Shown here piece by piece: positions 1 through 6,543 of a stretch of DNA of 12,661 nt. Position 1 is the stretch's first letter; every line of letters starts with the position of its first letter. The stretch lies in NCBI GenBank assembly GCA_938046755.1, contig CALIXC010000273.1, forward strand, positions 1 to 12,661, read 5' to 3'. The notes beneath the pieces are model-generated. The model searched no databases and was not told the origin of the DNA. It saw only the letters and a program-made list of their open reading frames with translations. Source of the DNA: an uncultured Lautropia sp. (GTDB lineage: Bacteria > Pseudomonadota > Gammaproteobacteria > Burkholderiales > Burkholderiaceae_E). Both the position numbers and the translations under genes were made by a program.

Positions 1-229
1 GCTAACCGCGGCGACCGATCACGCGCGTTCATGGGTCCCATCATCACGGCCTGCCCGCAGGCGGTGCCCTGTCATCGCCCCGCCCTCTCACCCCGCTTTC
101 CCGGAGCACCTCATCCACACCTGAACGACCGGGCTCTTTCGCTGGCCTGCCCCTTCCAGCGCCTTCGCCGGGCATGTCCCCTCCAGACGTGCCTTTCCCT
201 GAATCCACGCCGACACGACAGCCCCGACC

Positions 230-1159
230 ATGAGCACACTGCCCATCAAGCACTTCCTGAAATTCGACGACTTCAGCCGCGAGGAGATCGAATACCTACT
301 GAAACGCGCCGATTTCATCAAGAAGCGTTTCAAGAACTACGAGACCTGGCATCCGCTGCAGGACCGCTCTCTGGTGATGATCTTCGAGAAGGCCTCCACC
401 CGTACCCGCCTGTCCTTCGAGGCCGGCATGCTGCAGCTGGGCGGTGCCGCCATCTACATGAACACGCGGGATTCGCAGCTGGGCCGCGGCGAGCCGGTGG
501 ATGATGCCGCCAAGGTGATCTCGCGGATGTGCGACATCATCATGATGCGCACCTTCGAGCAGGACATCATCGAGCGCTTCGCCGCGGCCTCTCGGGTGCC
601 GGTCATCAACGGACTCACCAACGAATACCACCCGTGCCAGATCCTGGCCGACATCTTCACCTACATAGAGCACCGCGGCTCCATCCAGGGCAAGACGGTG
701 GCCTGGGTGGGCGATGCCAACAATATGAGCTACACGTGGGCGCAGGCCGCACGACTGCTGGACTTCCAGGTCCACATCTCCACGCCGCCGGGCTATGCGC
801 TGGACGATGCCCGCATCAGCGATGCCGAGCGCAAGCACCTGCGCTATTTCGCGGATCCGCGCGAGGCCTGCGCAGGCGCCGACCTGGTGACGACCGATGT
901 CTGGACCAGCATGGGCTACGAAGCCGAGAACGAAGCGCGCCGCGCGGCCTTTTCCGATTTCTGCGTCGATGCGCCGATGATGGCCACCGCCCACCCGGAC
1001 GCACTTTTCATGCACTGCCTGCCCGCACATCGGGGCGAAGAAGTGACCGCCGAAGTCATCGACGGCCCACAATCGGTGGTCTGGGATGAGGCCGAGAACC
1101 GGCTGCACGTCCAGAAGGCTCTGCTCGAATACCTGGTGATCGGCCGCGTGCCGGTGTAA
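230..1159 (+). CDS. argF: Ornithine carbamoyltransferase (anabolic, arginine biosynthesis)
   Basis: This 309-residue cytoplasmic enzyme joins carbamoyl phosphate to ornithine to give citrulline, a step of arginine biosynthesis. Seen in the sequence: the carbamoyl-phosphate motif STRTR at residues 56-60, HPCQ at 134-137 and the ornithine-side HCLP at 262-265 followed by AHRGEEV. The length is normal for the family. The ATG at 230 gives the expected N-terminus (MSTLPIKHFLKF). No good Shine-Dalgarno sequence precedes it; the leader is pyrimidine-rich, so initiation may not depend on one. The 229 bases upstream contain no recognisable gene and no neighbouring arginine gene. A small GCCTG/CAGGC hairpin near 49-62 lacks a T-run. 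The gene converges on the next one with a 37-base gap. The biosynthetic role, rather than the catabolic arcB role, is inferred from the absence of arcA or arcC nearby and from resemblance to Burkholderiales ArgF. Confidence 0.97.
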   Translation: MSTLPIKHFLKFDDFSREEIEYLLKRADFIKKRFKNYETWHPLQDRSLVMIFEKASTRTRLSFEAGMLQLGGAAIYMNTRDSQLGRGEPVDDAAKVISRMCDIIMMRTFEQDIIERFAAASRVPVINGLTNEYHPCQILADIFTYIEHRGSIQGKTVAWVGDANNMSYTWAQAARLLDFQVHISTPPGYALDDARISDAERKHLRYFADPREACAGADLVTTDVWTSMGYEAENEARRAAFSDFCVDAPMMATAHPDALFMHCLPAHRGEEVTAEVIDGPQSVVWDEAENRLHVQKALLEYLVIGRVPV

Positions 1160-1196
1160 AGACCCGGCATCGTCTCCGCCACCAGGATTCGGCCGC

Positions 1197-1949
1197 TCAA
1201 CGGCACAGGTGCAGACGCACGCCAGGCCGGGTATTGATGACCGACGGCGTGGCCGTCACGGTCGGCGGCACCTGCGGTGCCGGCATCGGCTGGTGGCGCG
1301 GAATGGCGCGCCGCACGGCCTCCAGGTTGGGCAGCAGCGCCACGGTCCGGTAAGAGCCGGACAGCAGCAGGTTCAACTTGCGCAGCGGCGACAGCTGCCC
1401 AGCCCCCTCGCCAATGGCCTGGTCCAGGCGTGCCAGCAGCGTGCCGGCCAGCGGCAGCGCCAGCACCTGCTCCATCACCTGCCGCAGGCAATGGTGATAG
1501 GCCACGCATTCATCAAAGAGCGGCGATTCGGGCAGCGGCTGGAAGCCATAGCGCGGCATCAGCTCGCGCACCTCGCGATCGATCGTCGGCTGGTCCGGCT
1601 CCAGCAGGGCCAGCACTTCCGAAGCCACCGACTTCTCCACCTGCCCGGTCAGCTCGCTGATCTGCATCAGCACGTCCGGATAGTTGCGATGGGGTACACG
1701 CCGGATGCCGTCCAGGATCATGAACAATTCCTCGCGGCGCATCCGAAGCTTGCCACGCATGCCCACATGGCGGCACAGCCGGCGCTGGAAGTCACTGTCG
1801 GTCAGCACATCGGTAGTGGAGATGCTTTCCAGCAACCACAGATGCTCGCGCGCATCCGCGACCACACGGCTCATCGTTTTGACCACCGCAATGTCCAGGT
1901 CCTTCAGGAGACGCTCGGCAGCCGCTTGGGTAAGGGTGTATCTCGACAT
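1197..1949 (-). CDS. Unrecognised 250-residue protein, mostly helical
   Basis: I do not recognise this protein. The start at 1949 (MSRYTLTQAA) is chosen because GAGG lies 8 bases upstream; an in-frame extension to 2144 is possible but runs through the inverted repeat and hairpin in the leader. Residues 1-215 look soluble and alpha-helical, with no signal peptide or membrane segment. Features that stand out are a basic patch at 57-72 (RRLCRHVGMRGKLRMRR), a conserved-looking PRYGFQPLP segment at 132-140, and CVAYHHC at 148-154. The last 35 residues are rich in Pro and Thr and look disordered. The codon third positions are GC-rich like the neighbours, so it appears native. It stands alone, convergent with argF and apart from clpA. 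No function is assigned. Confidence 0.75.
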   Translation of the reverse strand: MSRYTLTQAAAERLLKDLDIAVVKTMSRVVADAREHLWLLESISTTDVLTDSDFQRRLCRHVGMRGKLRMRREELFMILDGIRRVPHRNYPDVLMQISELTGQVEKSVASEVLALLEPDQPTIDREVRELMPRYGFQPLPESPLFDECVAYHHCLRQVMEQVLALPLAGTLLARLDQAIGEGAGQLSPLRKLNLLLSGSYRTVALLPNLEAVRRAIPRHQPMPAPQVPPTVTATPSVINTRPGVRLHLCR

Positions 1950-2060
1950 CGAACATGCCTCGTTTCGATCGCATGCCCGCATGATCCCGTCTCCCCGAAG
2001 CACGCCCGCGCTGCCCTGGATACCCGGGCAGCAACTGCGGATCGGCGGCAAGCCCCCCGT

Positions 2061-2090
2061 TTGCATAAAACCACGGAACGTGGCATGCAA
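2061..2090. promoter_or_regulatory. 30-bp imperfect inverted repeat upstream of the unknown gene
   Basis: Two nested pairs of arms are visible: outer TTGCAT (2061-2066) and ATGCAA (2085-2090), inner CCACG (2071-2075) and CGTGG (2079-2083), around GAA. Both pairs match perfectly; the linkers differ (AAAA on one side, C on the other). It lies 112-141 bases upstream of the start at 1949. On the minus strand the outer TTGCAT could serve as a -35 box with a poor TATGCA -10 after 17 bases. It could be an operator or an RNA hairpin; the sequence cannot decide. Confidence 0.45.
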
Positions 2091-2247
2091 GCAACCCATC
2101 ACGACGATACAGTCAATGGTGTGCCCCGGACACGACGGCTCCAACCTTGCTGCACGCCCCTACTGGACACCCGGGCACTTCACGCCCATGGTGCGCCCTC
2201 ATGGTCCGAAGGCACGCCCTCATACCTTCACGGGCGCAATCGGGCAC

Positions 2248-2281
2248 AAAAAAGCAGCTGCAGGATTACTCCCACAACTGC
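2248..2281 (-). terminator. Probable Rho-independent terminator of clpS-clpA
   Basis: On the minus strand GCAGTTG pairs with CAGCTGC (one G-U pair). An inner GGA/TCC pair lies around a GTAA loop, with a TG/TG mismatch between the two helices. Six Ts follow directly (2253-2248). It is about 180 bases past the clpA stop, longer than usual, but it is the first stem with a T-run there. Confidence 0.55.
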
Positions 2282-2463
2282 CCATTTGATCCGGACCTTC
2301 CGGCTTGCCCCCGACATGACGCACAGGCCGTCAGCAGGCCAACAGCCCTGCCCTTGAGCGGCTCTACCCCTGGGTTGCCTCTGCCCCTGATCGGCCTTCC
2401 GGCCCTGTCAACGCGCCAAGCAGGCACCCATGCCCTGCAACCGTGGGCAGCTCTAGCGACGCC

Positions 2464-4779
2464 TCAACTCTCGACCGTCTCAACCTCTGCCTCGTCTTCC
2501 GGCTCGGACGGTGGCGGCTCGAAGGACTCGTGGTATTCCAGCGCCACCTTGCCGGCGTCGTCCAGATCCACCGTGACGCGGCCGCCGTGCTGCAGACGGC
2601 CGAAGAGCAGCTCGTCGGCCAGCGCCTTGCGCACCGTGTCCTGGATGAGCCGCTGCATAGGACGTGCCCCCATCAGCGGATCGAAGCCTTCGCGTGCCAG
2701 ATACTTGCGGAACGCGTCGGTGAAGATCACCTCCACCCGCTTCTCGTGCAGCGTCTCTTCCAGCTGCATCAGGAACTTGTCCACCACCCGCAGGATGATC
2801 TCCTCGTCCAGCGGACGGAAACTGATGATGGCATCCAGGCGGTTGCGGAACTCGGGCGAGAACAGCCGCTTGATCTCGGCCATCTCGTCACCCGGCTCGC
2901 GCGTGTCCGAGAACCCGATGGAACGCCGCTGCAGGTCGTCCGCTCCCGCGTTGGTAGTCATGATGAGCACCACGTTGCGGAAATCGGCCTTGCGTCCGTT
3001 GTTGTCGGTCAGCGTGCCGTGATCCATCACCTGCAGCAGGATATTGAAGATGTCCGGATGCGCCTTCTCGATCTCGTCGAGCAGCAGCACCGCATGCGGC
3101 TTCTTGGTGATGGCCTCGGTCAGCAGTCCTCCCTGGTCGAAGCCGACATAGCCCGGCGGCGCACCGATCAGGCGCGACACGGCGTGCCGCTCCAGGTACT
3201 CGGACATGTCGAAGCGCACCAGCTCGATGCCCAGCGTGAAGGCCAGCTGCCGTGCCACCTCGGTCTTGCCCACACCCGTGGGGCCCGAGAACAGGAACGA
3301 GCCGATGGGCTTCTCGGGCCGTGCCAAGCCCGAGCGCGCCATCTTGATGGCGGCCGCCAGCGCCTCGATGGACGAATCCTGACCGAACACCACGTTCTTC
3401 AGGTCGCGCTCCAGGTACTGCAGCTTGCTGCGGTCGTCACTGCTAACCGACGTGGGCGGGATGCGGGCGATCTTGGAGACGATGGCCTCGATGTCGGCCT
3501 TGCCGATCACTTCCTTGGCCTTGTCGCGCGGTAGTACCCGCTGAGCCGCACCGGCCTCGTCGATCACGTCGATGGCCTTGTCGGGCAAGTGACGATCGGT
3601 AATGTACTTGGCCGACAGCTCGGCTGCAGCCGTGAGCGCCGCTCCGGTGTAGCGGATGCCATGGTGCTCCTCGAAATAGCTCTTCAGGCCGCGCAGGATC
3701 TGCACGGTCTGCTCCACCGTCGGCTCGACCACGTCGATCTTCTGGAAGCGCCGCGACAGTGCATGATCCTTCTCGAAGATGCCGCGATACTCGGTGAACG
3801 TGGTGGCGCCGATGCACTTGAGCTCGCCCGACGACAGCGCCGGCTTGAGCAGGTTGGAGGCATCCAGCGTACCCCCCGAGGCTGAACCAGCCCCGATGAG
3901 GGTGTGGATCTCATCGATGAACAGGATGGCATGGCGGTCCGCACGCAGCTGCTTGAGCACCGTCTTCAGGCGCTGCTCGAAGTCGCCGCGGTACTTGGTG
4001 CCGGCCAGCAGTGCACCCATGTCCAGCGAGTAGACGGTGGCCTCCTTGAGCACCTCAGGCGCGTCGCCCTGCACGATGCGCCAGGCCAGCCCCTCGGCGA
4101 TGGCAGTCTTGCCGACGCCAGCCTCACCTACCAGCAGCGGGTTATTCTTGCGCCGGCGCACCAGCACCTGGATGACACGCTCCAGCTCGTTCTCGCGGCC
4201 GATCAACGGATCGATCCGGCCCTCGCGGGCCGCCGCATTGAGGTTGGTGGTGTACTGCTCCAGCGCACCCTGAGGGTTGGCATCGCCCCCGCCTTCGGTC
4301 GTGGCCTCCTGGGGCTCATCCTTTCCGGGCTGTTGCTGCTGGGCCTTGGCGATACCGTGCGAGATATAGTTGACCACATCCAGCCGGGTGATGCCCTGCT
4401 GGTGCAGGTAATAGACGGCGTGCGAATCCTTCTCGCCGAAGATGGCCACCAGCACGTTGGCCCCCGTAACCTCCTTCTTGCCGTTGGAGGTGGACTGCAC
4501 GTGCATGATGGCCCGCTGAATGACCCGCTGGAAGCCCAGCGTGGGCTGCGTGTCGATCTCTTCGGTGCCCGGCACCACCGGGGTGTTTTCCTTGATGAAG
4601 CCTGTCAGGCTCTTGCGCAGCTCGTCGATGTTGGCGGCGCAGGCCCGCAGCACTTCGGCCGCCGATGGATTGTCGAGCAGCGACAGCAACAAGTGCTCGA
4701 CGGTGATAAATTCGTGGCGCTGCTGCCTGGCCTCAACAAAGGCCATGTGCAGGCTGACTTCCAGCTCTTGGGCGATCAT
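2464..4779 (-). CDS. clpA: ClpA, ATP-dependent unfoldase of the ClpAP protease
   Basis: This 771-residue class I Clp/Hsp100 ATPase unfolds substrates and feeds them into ClpP. The N-domain spans about 1-145 and is followed by a Gln/Glu/Gly-rich linker (147-170). AAA module 1 has Walker A GEAGVGKT (218-225) and Walker B ILFIDE (285-290). AAA module 2 has Walker A GPTGVGKT (499-506) and Walker B VLLLDE (564-569). The ClpP-docking tripeptide IGF is at 621-623. There is no long coiled-coil middle domain, which separates it from ClpB. The C-terminus is an acidic tail. The ATG at 4779 overlaps the clpS stop as ATGA, and GGAGG ends 4 bases before it. An upstream in-frame ATG (4797) would extend into clpS and is not preferred. 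clpP is not in the window. Confidence 0.98.
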   Translation of the reverse strand: MIAQELEVSLHMAFVEARQQRHEFITVEHLLLSLLDNPSAAEVLRACAANIDELRKSLTGFIKENTPVVPGTEEIDTQPTLGFQRVIQRAIMHVQSTSNGKKEVTGANVLVAIFGEKDSHAVYYLHQQGITRLDVVNYISHGIAKAQQQQPGKDEPQEATTEGGGDANPQGALEQYTTNLNAAAREGRIDPLIGRENELERVIQVLVRRRKNNPLLVGEAGVGKTAIAEGLAWRIVQGDAPEVLKEATVYSLDMGALLAGTKYRGDFEQRLKTVLKQLRADRHAILFIDEIHTLIGAGSASGGTLDASNLLKPALSSGELKCIGATTFTEYRGIFEKDHALSRRFQKIDVVEPTVEQTVQILRGLKSYFEEHHGIRYTGAALTAAAELSAKYITDRHLPDKAIDVIDEAGAAQRVLPRDKAKEVIGKADIEAIVSKIARIPPTSVSSDDRSKLQYLERDLKNVVFGQDSSIEALAAAIKMARSGLARPEKPIGSFLFSGPTGVGKTEVARQLAFTLGIELVRFDMSEYLERHAVSRLIGAPPGYVGFDQGGLLTEAITKKPHAVLLLDEIEKAHPDIFNILLQVMDHGTLTDNNGRKADFRNVVLIMTTNAGADDLQRRSIGFSDTREPGDEMAEIKRLFSPEFRNRLDAIISFRPLDEEIILRVVDKFLMQLEETLHEKRVEVIFTDAFRKYLAREGFDPLMGARPMQRLIQDTVRKALADELLFGRLQHGGRVTVDLDDAGKVALEYHESFEPPPSEPEDEAEVETVES

Positions 4780-5084
4780 GCTTCCTCCATCACGCACTGA
4801 AGCGGATGTTGATGCTGACGGGCAAATCCACTCACCTGCTCGACTTTGGTCAACGCGATATCTCGTGGAAACATGCCACAGACGCCGCGGCCCTCGTGGT
4901 GGACCTGCAGCATCACGTCGGTGGCCTTCTCCAGGCTCATCGAGAAGAACTTCTGAAGAACCTGCACCACGAAGTCCATCGGCGTGAAATCATCGTTCAA
5001 CAGGAGCACCTTGTATAAGGGAGGCGGCTTCAGAGCCAGCTGCTCCCGTTCAAGGACGACCGAAGGATCATTGGATAGTGTCAT
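4776..5084 (-). CDS. clpS: ClpS, N-degron adaptor for ClpAP
   Basis: This 102-residue adaptor binds proteins with N-end-rule destabilising N-termini and delivers them to the ClpA N-domain; it also redirects ClpA away from other substrates. Seen: a short flexible N-terminus, YKVLLLNDDFTPMDFVV with NDD at 30-32, the VHHEGRGVCG segment (61-70) including His62, and TKVEQV near the end, all in family order. The start MTLSNDP at 5084 gives the usual length. An in-frame extension to 5420 would read through the MITE and is rejected. No Shine-Dalgarno sequence precedes the ATG, which fits a leaderless transcript from the promoter just upstream. It is translationally coupled to clpA by a 4-base overlap. 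Confidence 0.97.
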   Translation of the reverse strand: MTLSNDPSVVLEREQLALKPPPLYKVLLLNDDFTPMDFVVQVLQKFFSMSLEKATDVMLQVHHEGRGVCGMFPRDIALTKVEQVSGFARQHQHPLQCVMEEA

Positions 5085-5091
5085 CCGACCG

Positions 5092-5119
5092 ATTCTAGCG
5101 ATTGATCCGGACCGATCAA
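5092..5119 (-). promoter_or_regulatory. clpS promoter, probably giving a leaderless mRNA, with an overlapping dyad
   Basis: On the minus strand: -35 TTGATC (5119-5114), a 16-base spacer, and -10 TAGAAT (5097-5092, 5 of 6 to consensus). Only 7 bases separate the -10 from the clpS ATG, so transcription should begin at or next to the start codon. A perfect dyad, TTGATC (5102-5107) and GATCAA (5114-5119), covers the -35 and part of the spacer and could be an operator. Confidence 0.6.
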
Positions 5120-5171
5120 GTGACCCGGCGACGTCTGGCGGCTGCCATCGTGACATCCACCACAACGCTAA

Positions 5172-5331
5172 GGATCCTCTGAATAAGTCCCGCGAACCGG
5201 CGCGCCACGGAACGGGATGCAGGACAAGGCGACATTTGCTGTCAATAGCGGCGCTATTGACAGCAAATGGCAACGCAGTCATGCGCCCGTTACGGGGATG
5301 TGACGGCCGCGGGGACTTGTTCAGAGGATCC
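5172..5331. mobile_element. 160-bp MITE-like near-palindromic element with CTAA duplication
   Basis: The ends are inverted repeats: GGATCCTCTGAATAAGTCC at 5172-5190 and its complement, with one mismatch, at 5313-5331. Pairing continues inward (AACGGG 5211-5216 with CCCGTT 5286-5291) to a perfect central palindrome, so almost the whole element can fold on itself. The identical 4-mer CTAA flanks both ends (5168-5171 and 5332-5335), as expected for a target duplication. A 4-bp duplication of YTAR form is known for IS5-group elements. There is no coding capacity, so it would need a transposase in trans. The parent IS is not identified. It sits about 90 bases upstream of the clpS start. Confidence 0.8.
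5233..5269. repeat. Perfect 37-bp palindrome at the centre of the MITE
   Basis: Two 18-base arms (5233-5250 and 5252-5269) are exact complements around a single G at 5251. If transcribed from either side it would form a very stable hairpin. There is no T-run, so it is not a standard terminator. Confidence 0.9.
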
Positions 5332-5335
5332 CTAA

Positions 5336-6150
5336 GGGTGCCGGGCAGGGACTCCGTCCGGCCAAAGATGGTCCAAGCGGGTCGGGCGAATGTCAATGAA
5401 TCTGCCTGACGACTGACCATTTCACAATGCGTCCTTCCCGGGACGATTCAAGTGTTCGCCGACCAACAGAGCAATTGTGACTCATTCTTACCCGGATTGC
5501 ACCTTGGAAACCTAGCTGCAGCGACCATCTTGCGCCGGTTGGCATGCCTCTGTAGCACCCGACAATCCCACCTCATGACGCCTGCTGAGCGACGCTCGCA
5601 GCCCCGGCGGCTGTCTCTTCTGGCCGGCCTGTCTTGTTCATGCCTCGTTCATAATAGAATAGACTGGATTTATTATCCCGATATAAAAAACCGATCAATC
5701 ACCCCTTCCCTTCAAAACCCATGAAGGAAACGTCTGGATGGTCTTCCTGGCCTCTGCTGCCGGTCGCAAGGCCGTGATGGAACCACATCCGACCGTCTGT
5801 CGTCCATCGGTTTACATGAAGGCAATAAAACCACAAGGCGCCGCCACCCCGCAGCAGAGCCAATGACTACAAAAATTTGCTGTCTCGCAGCAGAAATGAA
5901 ATTTTACTGTTAAAAAACAATAGGTTAAAGACTTATCCGAAGGGGGTCCGCAAGGTACTGACACGGATTGAGACCCGAAAACAAATTCCGTTGCACTCCC
6001 GGAAACTGCCGTTCGCACGATAGAACTTGACTGCCTCCCTCCAATTCTCAAAGAATAGGGTCTGATGTTTTCGGGGTAAATCAAGGCCCGCGCCCGAATA
6101 CCTCTATTCAGTCTCACACGCACGGCCTTTCAAGCAGGAAAATTCATAGT
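5336..6150. other. Long gene-free spacer, partly AT-rich, upstream of the cold-shock gene
   Basis: I find no convincing gene in 815 bases. Composition varies strongly: 5641-5700 is 33% GC and 5881-5940 is 32% GC by count, far below the flanking genes. A plausible plus-strand promoter is TAGACT (5660-5665), 16 bases, TATAAA (5682-5687). It is followed by a tiny frame at 5721-5777 (18 codons, starting MKETSGW) with no clear ribosome site. Closer to the cold-shock gene is its own candidate promoter. The region could hold an unannotated small RNA, but the sequence alone does not show one. Confidence 0.5.
6027..6056 (+). promoter_or_regulatory. Candidate promoter of the cold-shock gene
   Basis: TTGACT (6027-6032, 5 of 6 to consensus), an 18-base spacer, and AAGAAT (6051-6056, 4 of 6). 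Transcription would start near 6063, leaving a leader of about 88 bases. That leader contains a TTCGGG (6070-6075)/CCCGAA (6093-6098) stem. Structured leaders are typical of cspA-type genes. AGGA at 6136-6139 is the likely ribosome site, 11 bases before the ATG. Confidence 0.5.
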
Positions 6151-6357
6151 ATGGCAACGGGTACGGTCAAGTGGTTCAACGACGCCAAGGGCTTTGGCTT
6201 CATTACCCCGGATGAAGGTGGCGAAGATCTGTTCGCTCACTTCAGCTCCGTTCAGACCCAAGGCTTCAAGACCCTGAAGGAAGGCCAGAAGGTCTCGTTC
6301 GACGTGGTCCAGGGCCCCAAAGGCAAGCAAGCGTCCAATATTCATCCTGAAGGCTGA
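6151..6357 (+). CDS. CspA-family cold-shock protein
   Basis: This 68-residue single cold-shock domain (OB fold) binds single-stranded RNA or DNA and acts as an RNA chaperone. Seen: the start MATGTVKWFN, RNP1 as KGFGFI (13-18) and RNP2 as LFAHF (27-31), with aromatic nucleic-acid-binding residues Trp8, Phe15, Phe17 and Phe28 in place, and the ending QASNIHPEG. The length matches the family. It is a single gene with its own leader and terminator, about 1.07 kb from the divergent clpS start. Whether it responds to cold or is constitutive cannot be told from the protein. Several paralogues are usual in such genomes, so no letter is assigned. Confidence 0.96.
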   Translation: MATGTVKWFNDAKGFGFITPDEGGEDLFAHFSSVQTQGFKTLKEGQKVSFDVVQGPKGKQASNIHPEG

Positions 6358-6390
6358 TCACTCGGCCAGGATGGGTTGACGCCCTTACCG

Positions 6391-6425
6391 AAAAAGGCTG
6401 GTAACGCAAGTTACCAGCCTTTTTT
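6391..6425 (+). terminator. Strong Rho-independent terminator of the cold-shock gene
   Basis: A perfect 15-bp stem (6391-6405 with 6410-6424) is closed by a GCAA tetraloop and followed by a T-run. The A-tract on the left arm means it could also stop transcription arriving on the minus strand, including from the copper-chaperone gene. Confidence 0.92.
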
Positions 6426-6524
6426 CGTGGGAAATCGCATCATTGATGCTGCCAGGCTGCTCGTGGCGAACGCCGGAAAGAACGCACCTTCCAGCCCCCT
6501 GCTCGGCAGTCAGTCCTGCTCTCA

Positions 6525-6543
6525 GGACCTGCTCAGAGGATCC
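6525..6543. repeat. Lone degenerate copy of the MITE end, touching the PCuAC stop codon
   Basis: GGACCTGCTCAGAGGATCC matches the right end of the 160-bp element (5313-5331) at 17 of 19 positions. No partner end is found nearby and no CTAR flank is present. It begins at the base next to the stop codon (6544-6546). Its inner side overlaps a GTCCTG-CTCT-CAGGAC hairpin (6513-6528). It may be a relic of a second insertion or chance similarity. Confidence 0.45.

Larger units (their letters stand above)
1950..2463. other. Gene-free spacer between the unknown gene and clpA
   Basis: I see no credible gene in these 514 bases. Read on the minus strand, the half nearer clpA holds the probable clpA terminator (2248-2281). 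The other half is the leader of the unknown gene and holds two structures. One is a hairpin with arms CTGCCC (2011-2016) and GGGCAG (2026-2031). The other is the larger inverted repeat at 2061-2090. Short imperfect repeats of the type CGCCCTCAT occur near 2190-2225. Open frames across this stretch have compositions unlike the surrounding proteins. Confidence 0.6.

Noticed and set aside
49..62. GCCTG-CCCG-CAGGC hairpin as a terminator of a gene left of argF
   Set aside because: There is no T-run and no visible upstream gene end in the window, and short GC stems are expected at this base composition.
1209..2357. 382-codon plus-strand frame opposite the unknown gene
   Set aside because: It is very rich in Arg, His and Gln, lacks a ribosome site, and covers both an opposite-strand gene and a structured spacer. 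The minus-strand frame has a better start and a more protein-like pattern.
2443..4800. Long plus-strand open frames opposite clpA (363 and 298 codons)
   Set aside because: They lie antisense to a clear clpA with all motifs in place; GC-rich codon third positions create such open frames. Their sequences show no family features.
5085..5420. N-terminal extension of ClpS
   Set aside because: The extension reads through the MITE and adds 112 residues foreign to the ClpS family; the promoter boxes also lie inside it.
5452..5724. 90-codon plus-strand frame between clpS and the cold-shock gene
   Set aside because: It has a GTG start without a ribosome site, mixed composition and no recognisable features. 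It also crosses the promoter-like AT-rich patch.
5875..5885. TTTGCTGTC near 5876 as a second piece of the MITE palindrome
   Set aside because: Only about 9-10 bases are shared with the MITE core and there is no arm on the other side, so chance is enough.
5812..6123. 103-codon minus-strand frame overlapping the cold-shock promoter
   Set aside because: It has no ribosome site or family resemblance and runs across the candidate cold-shock promoter and leader.
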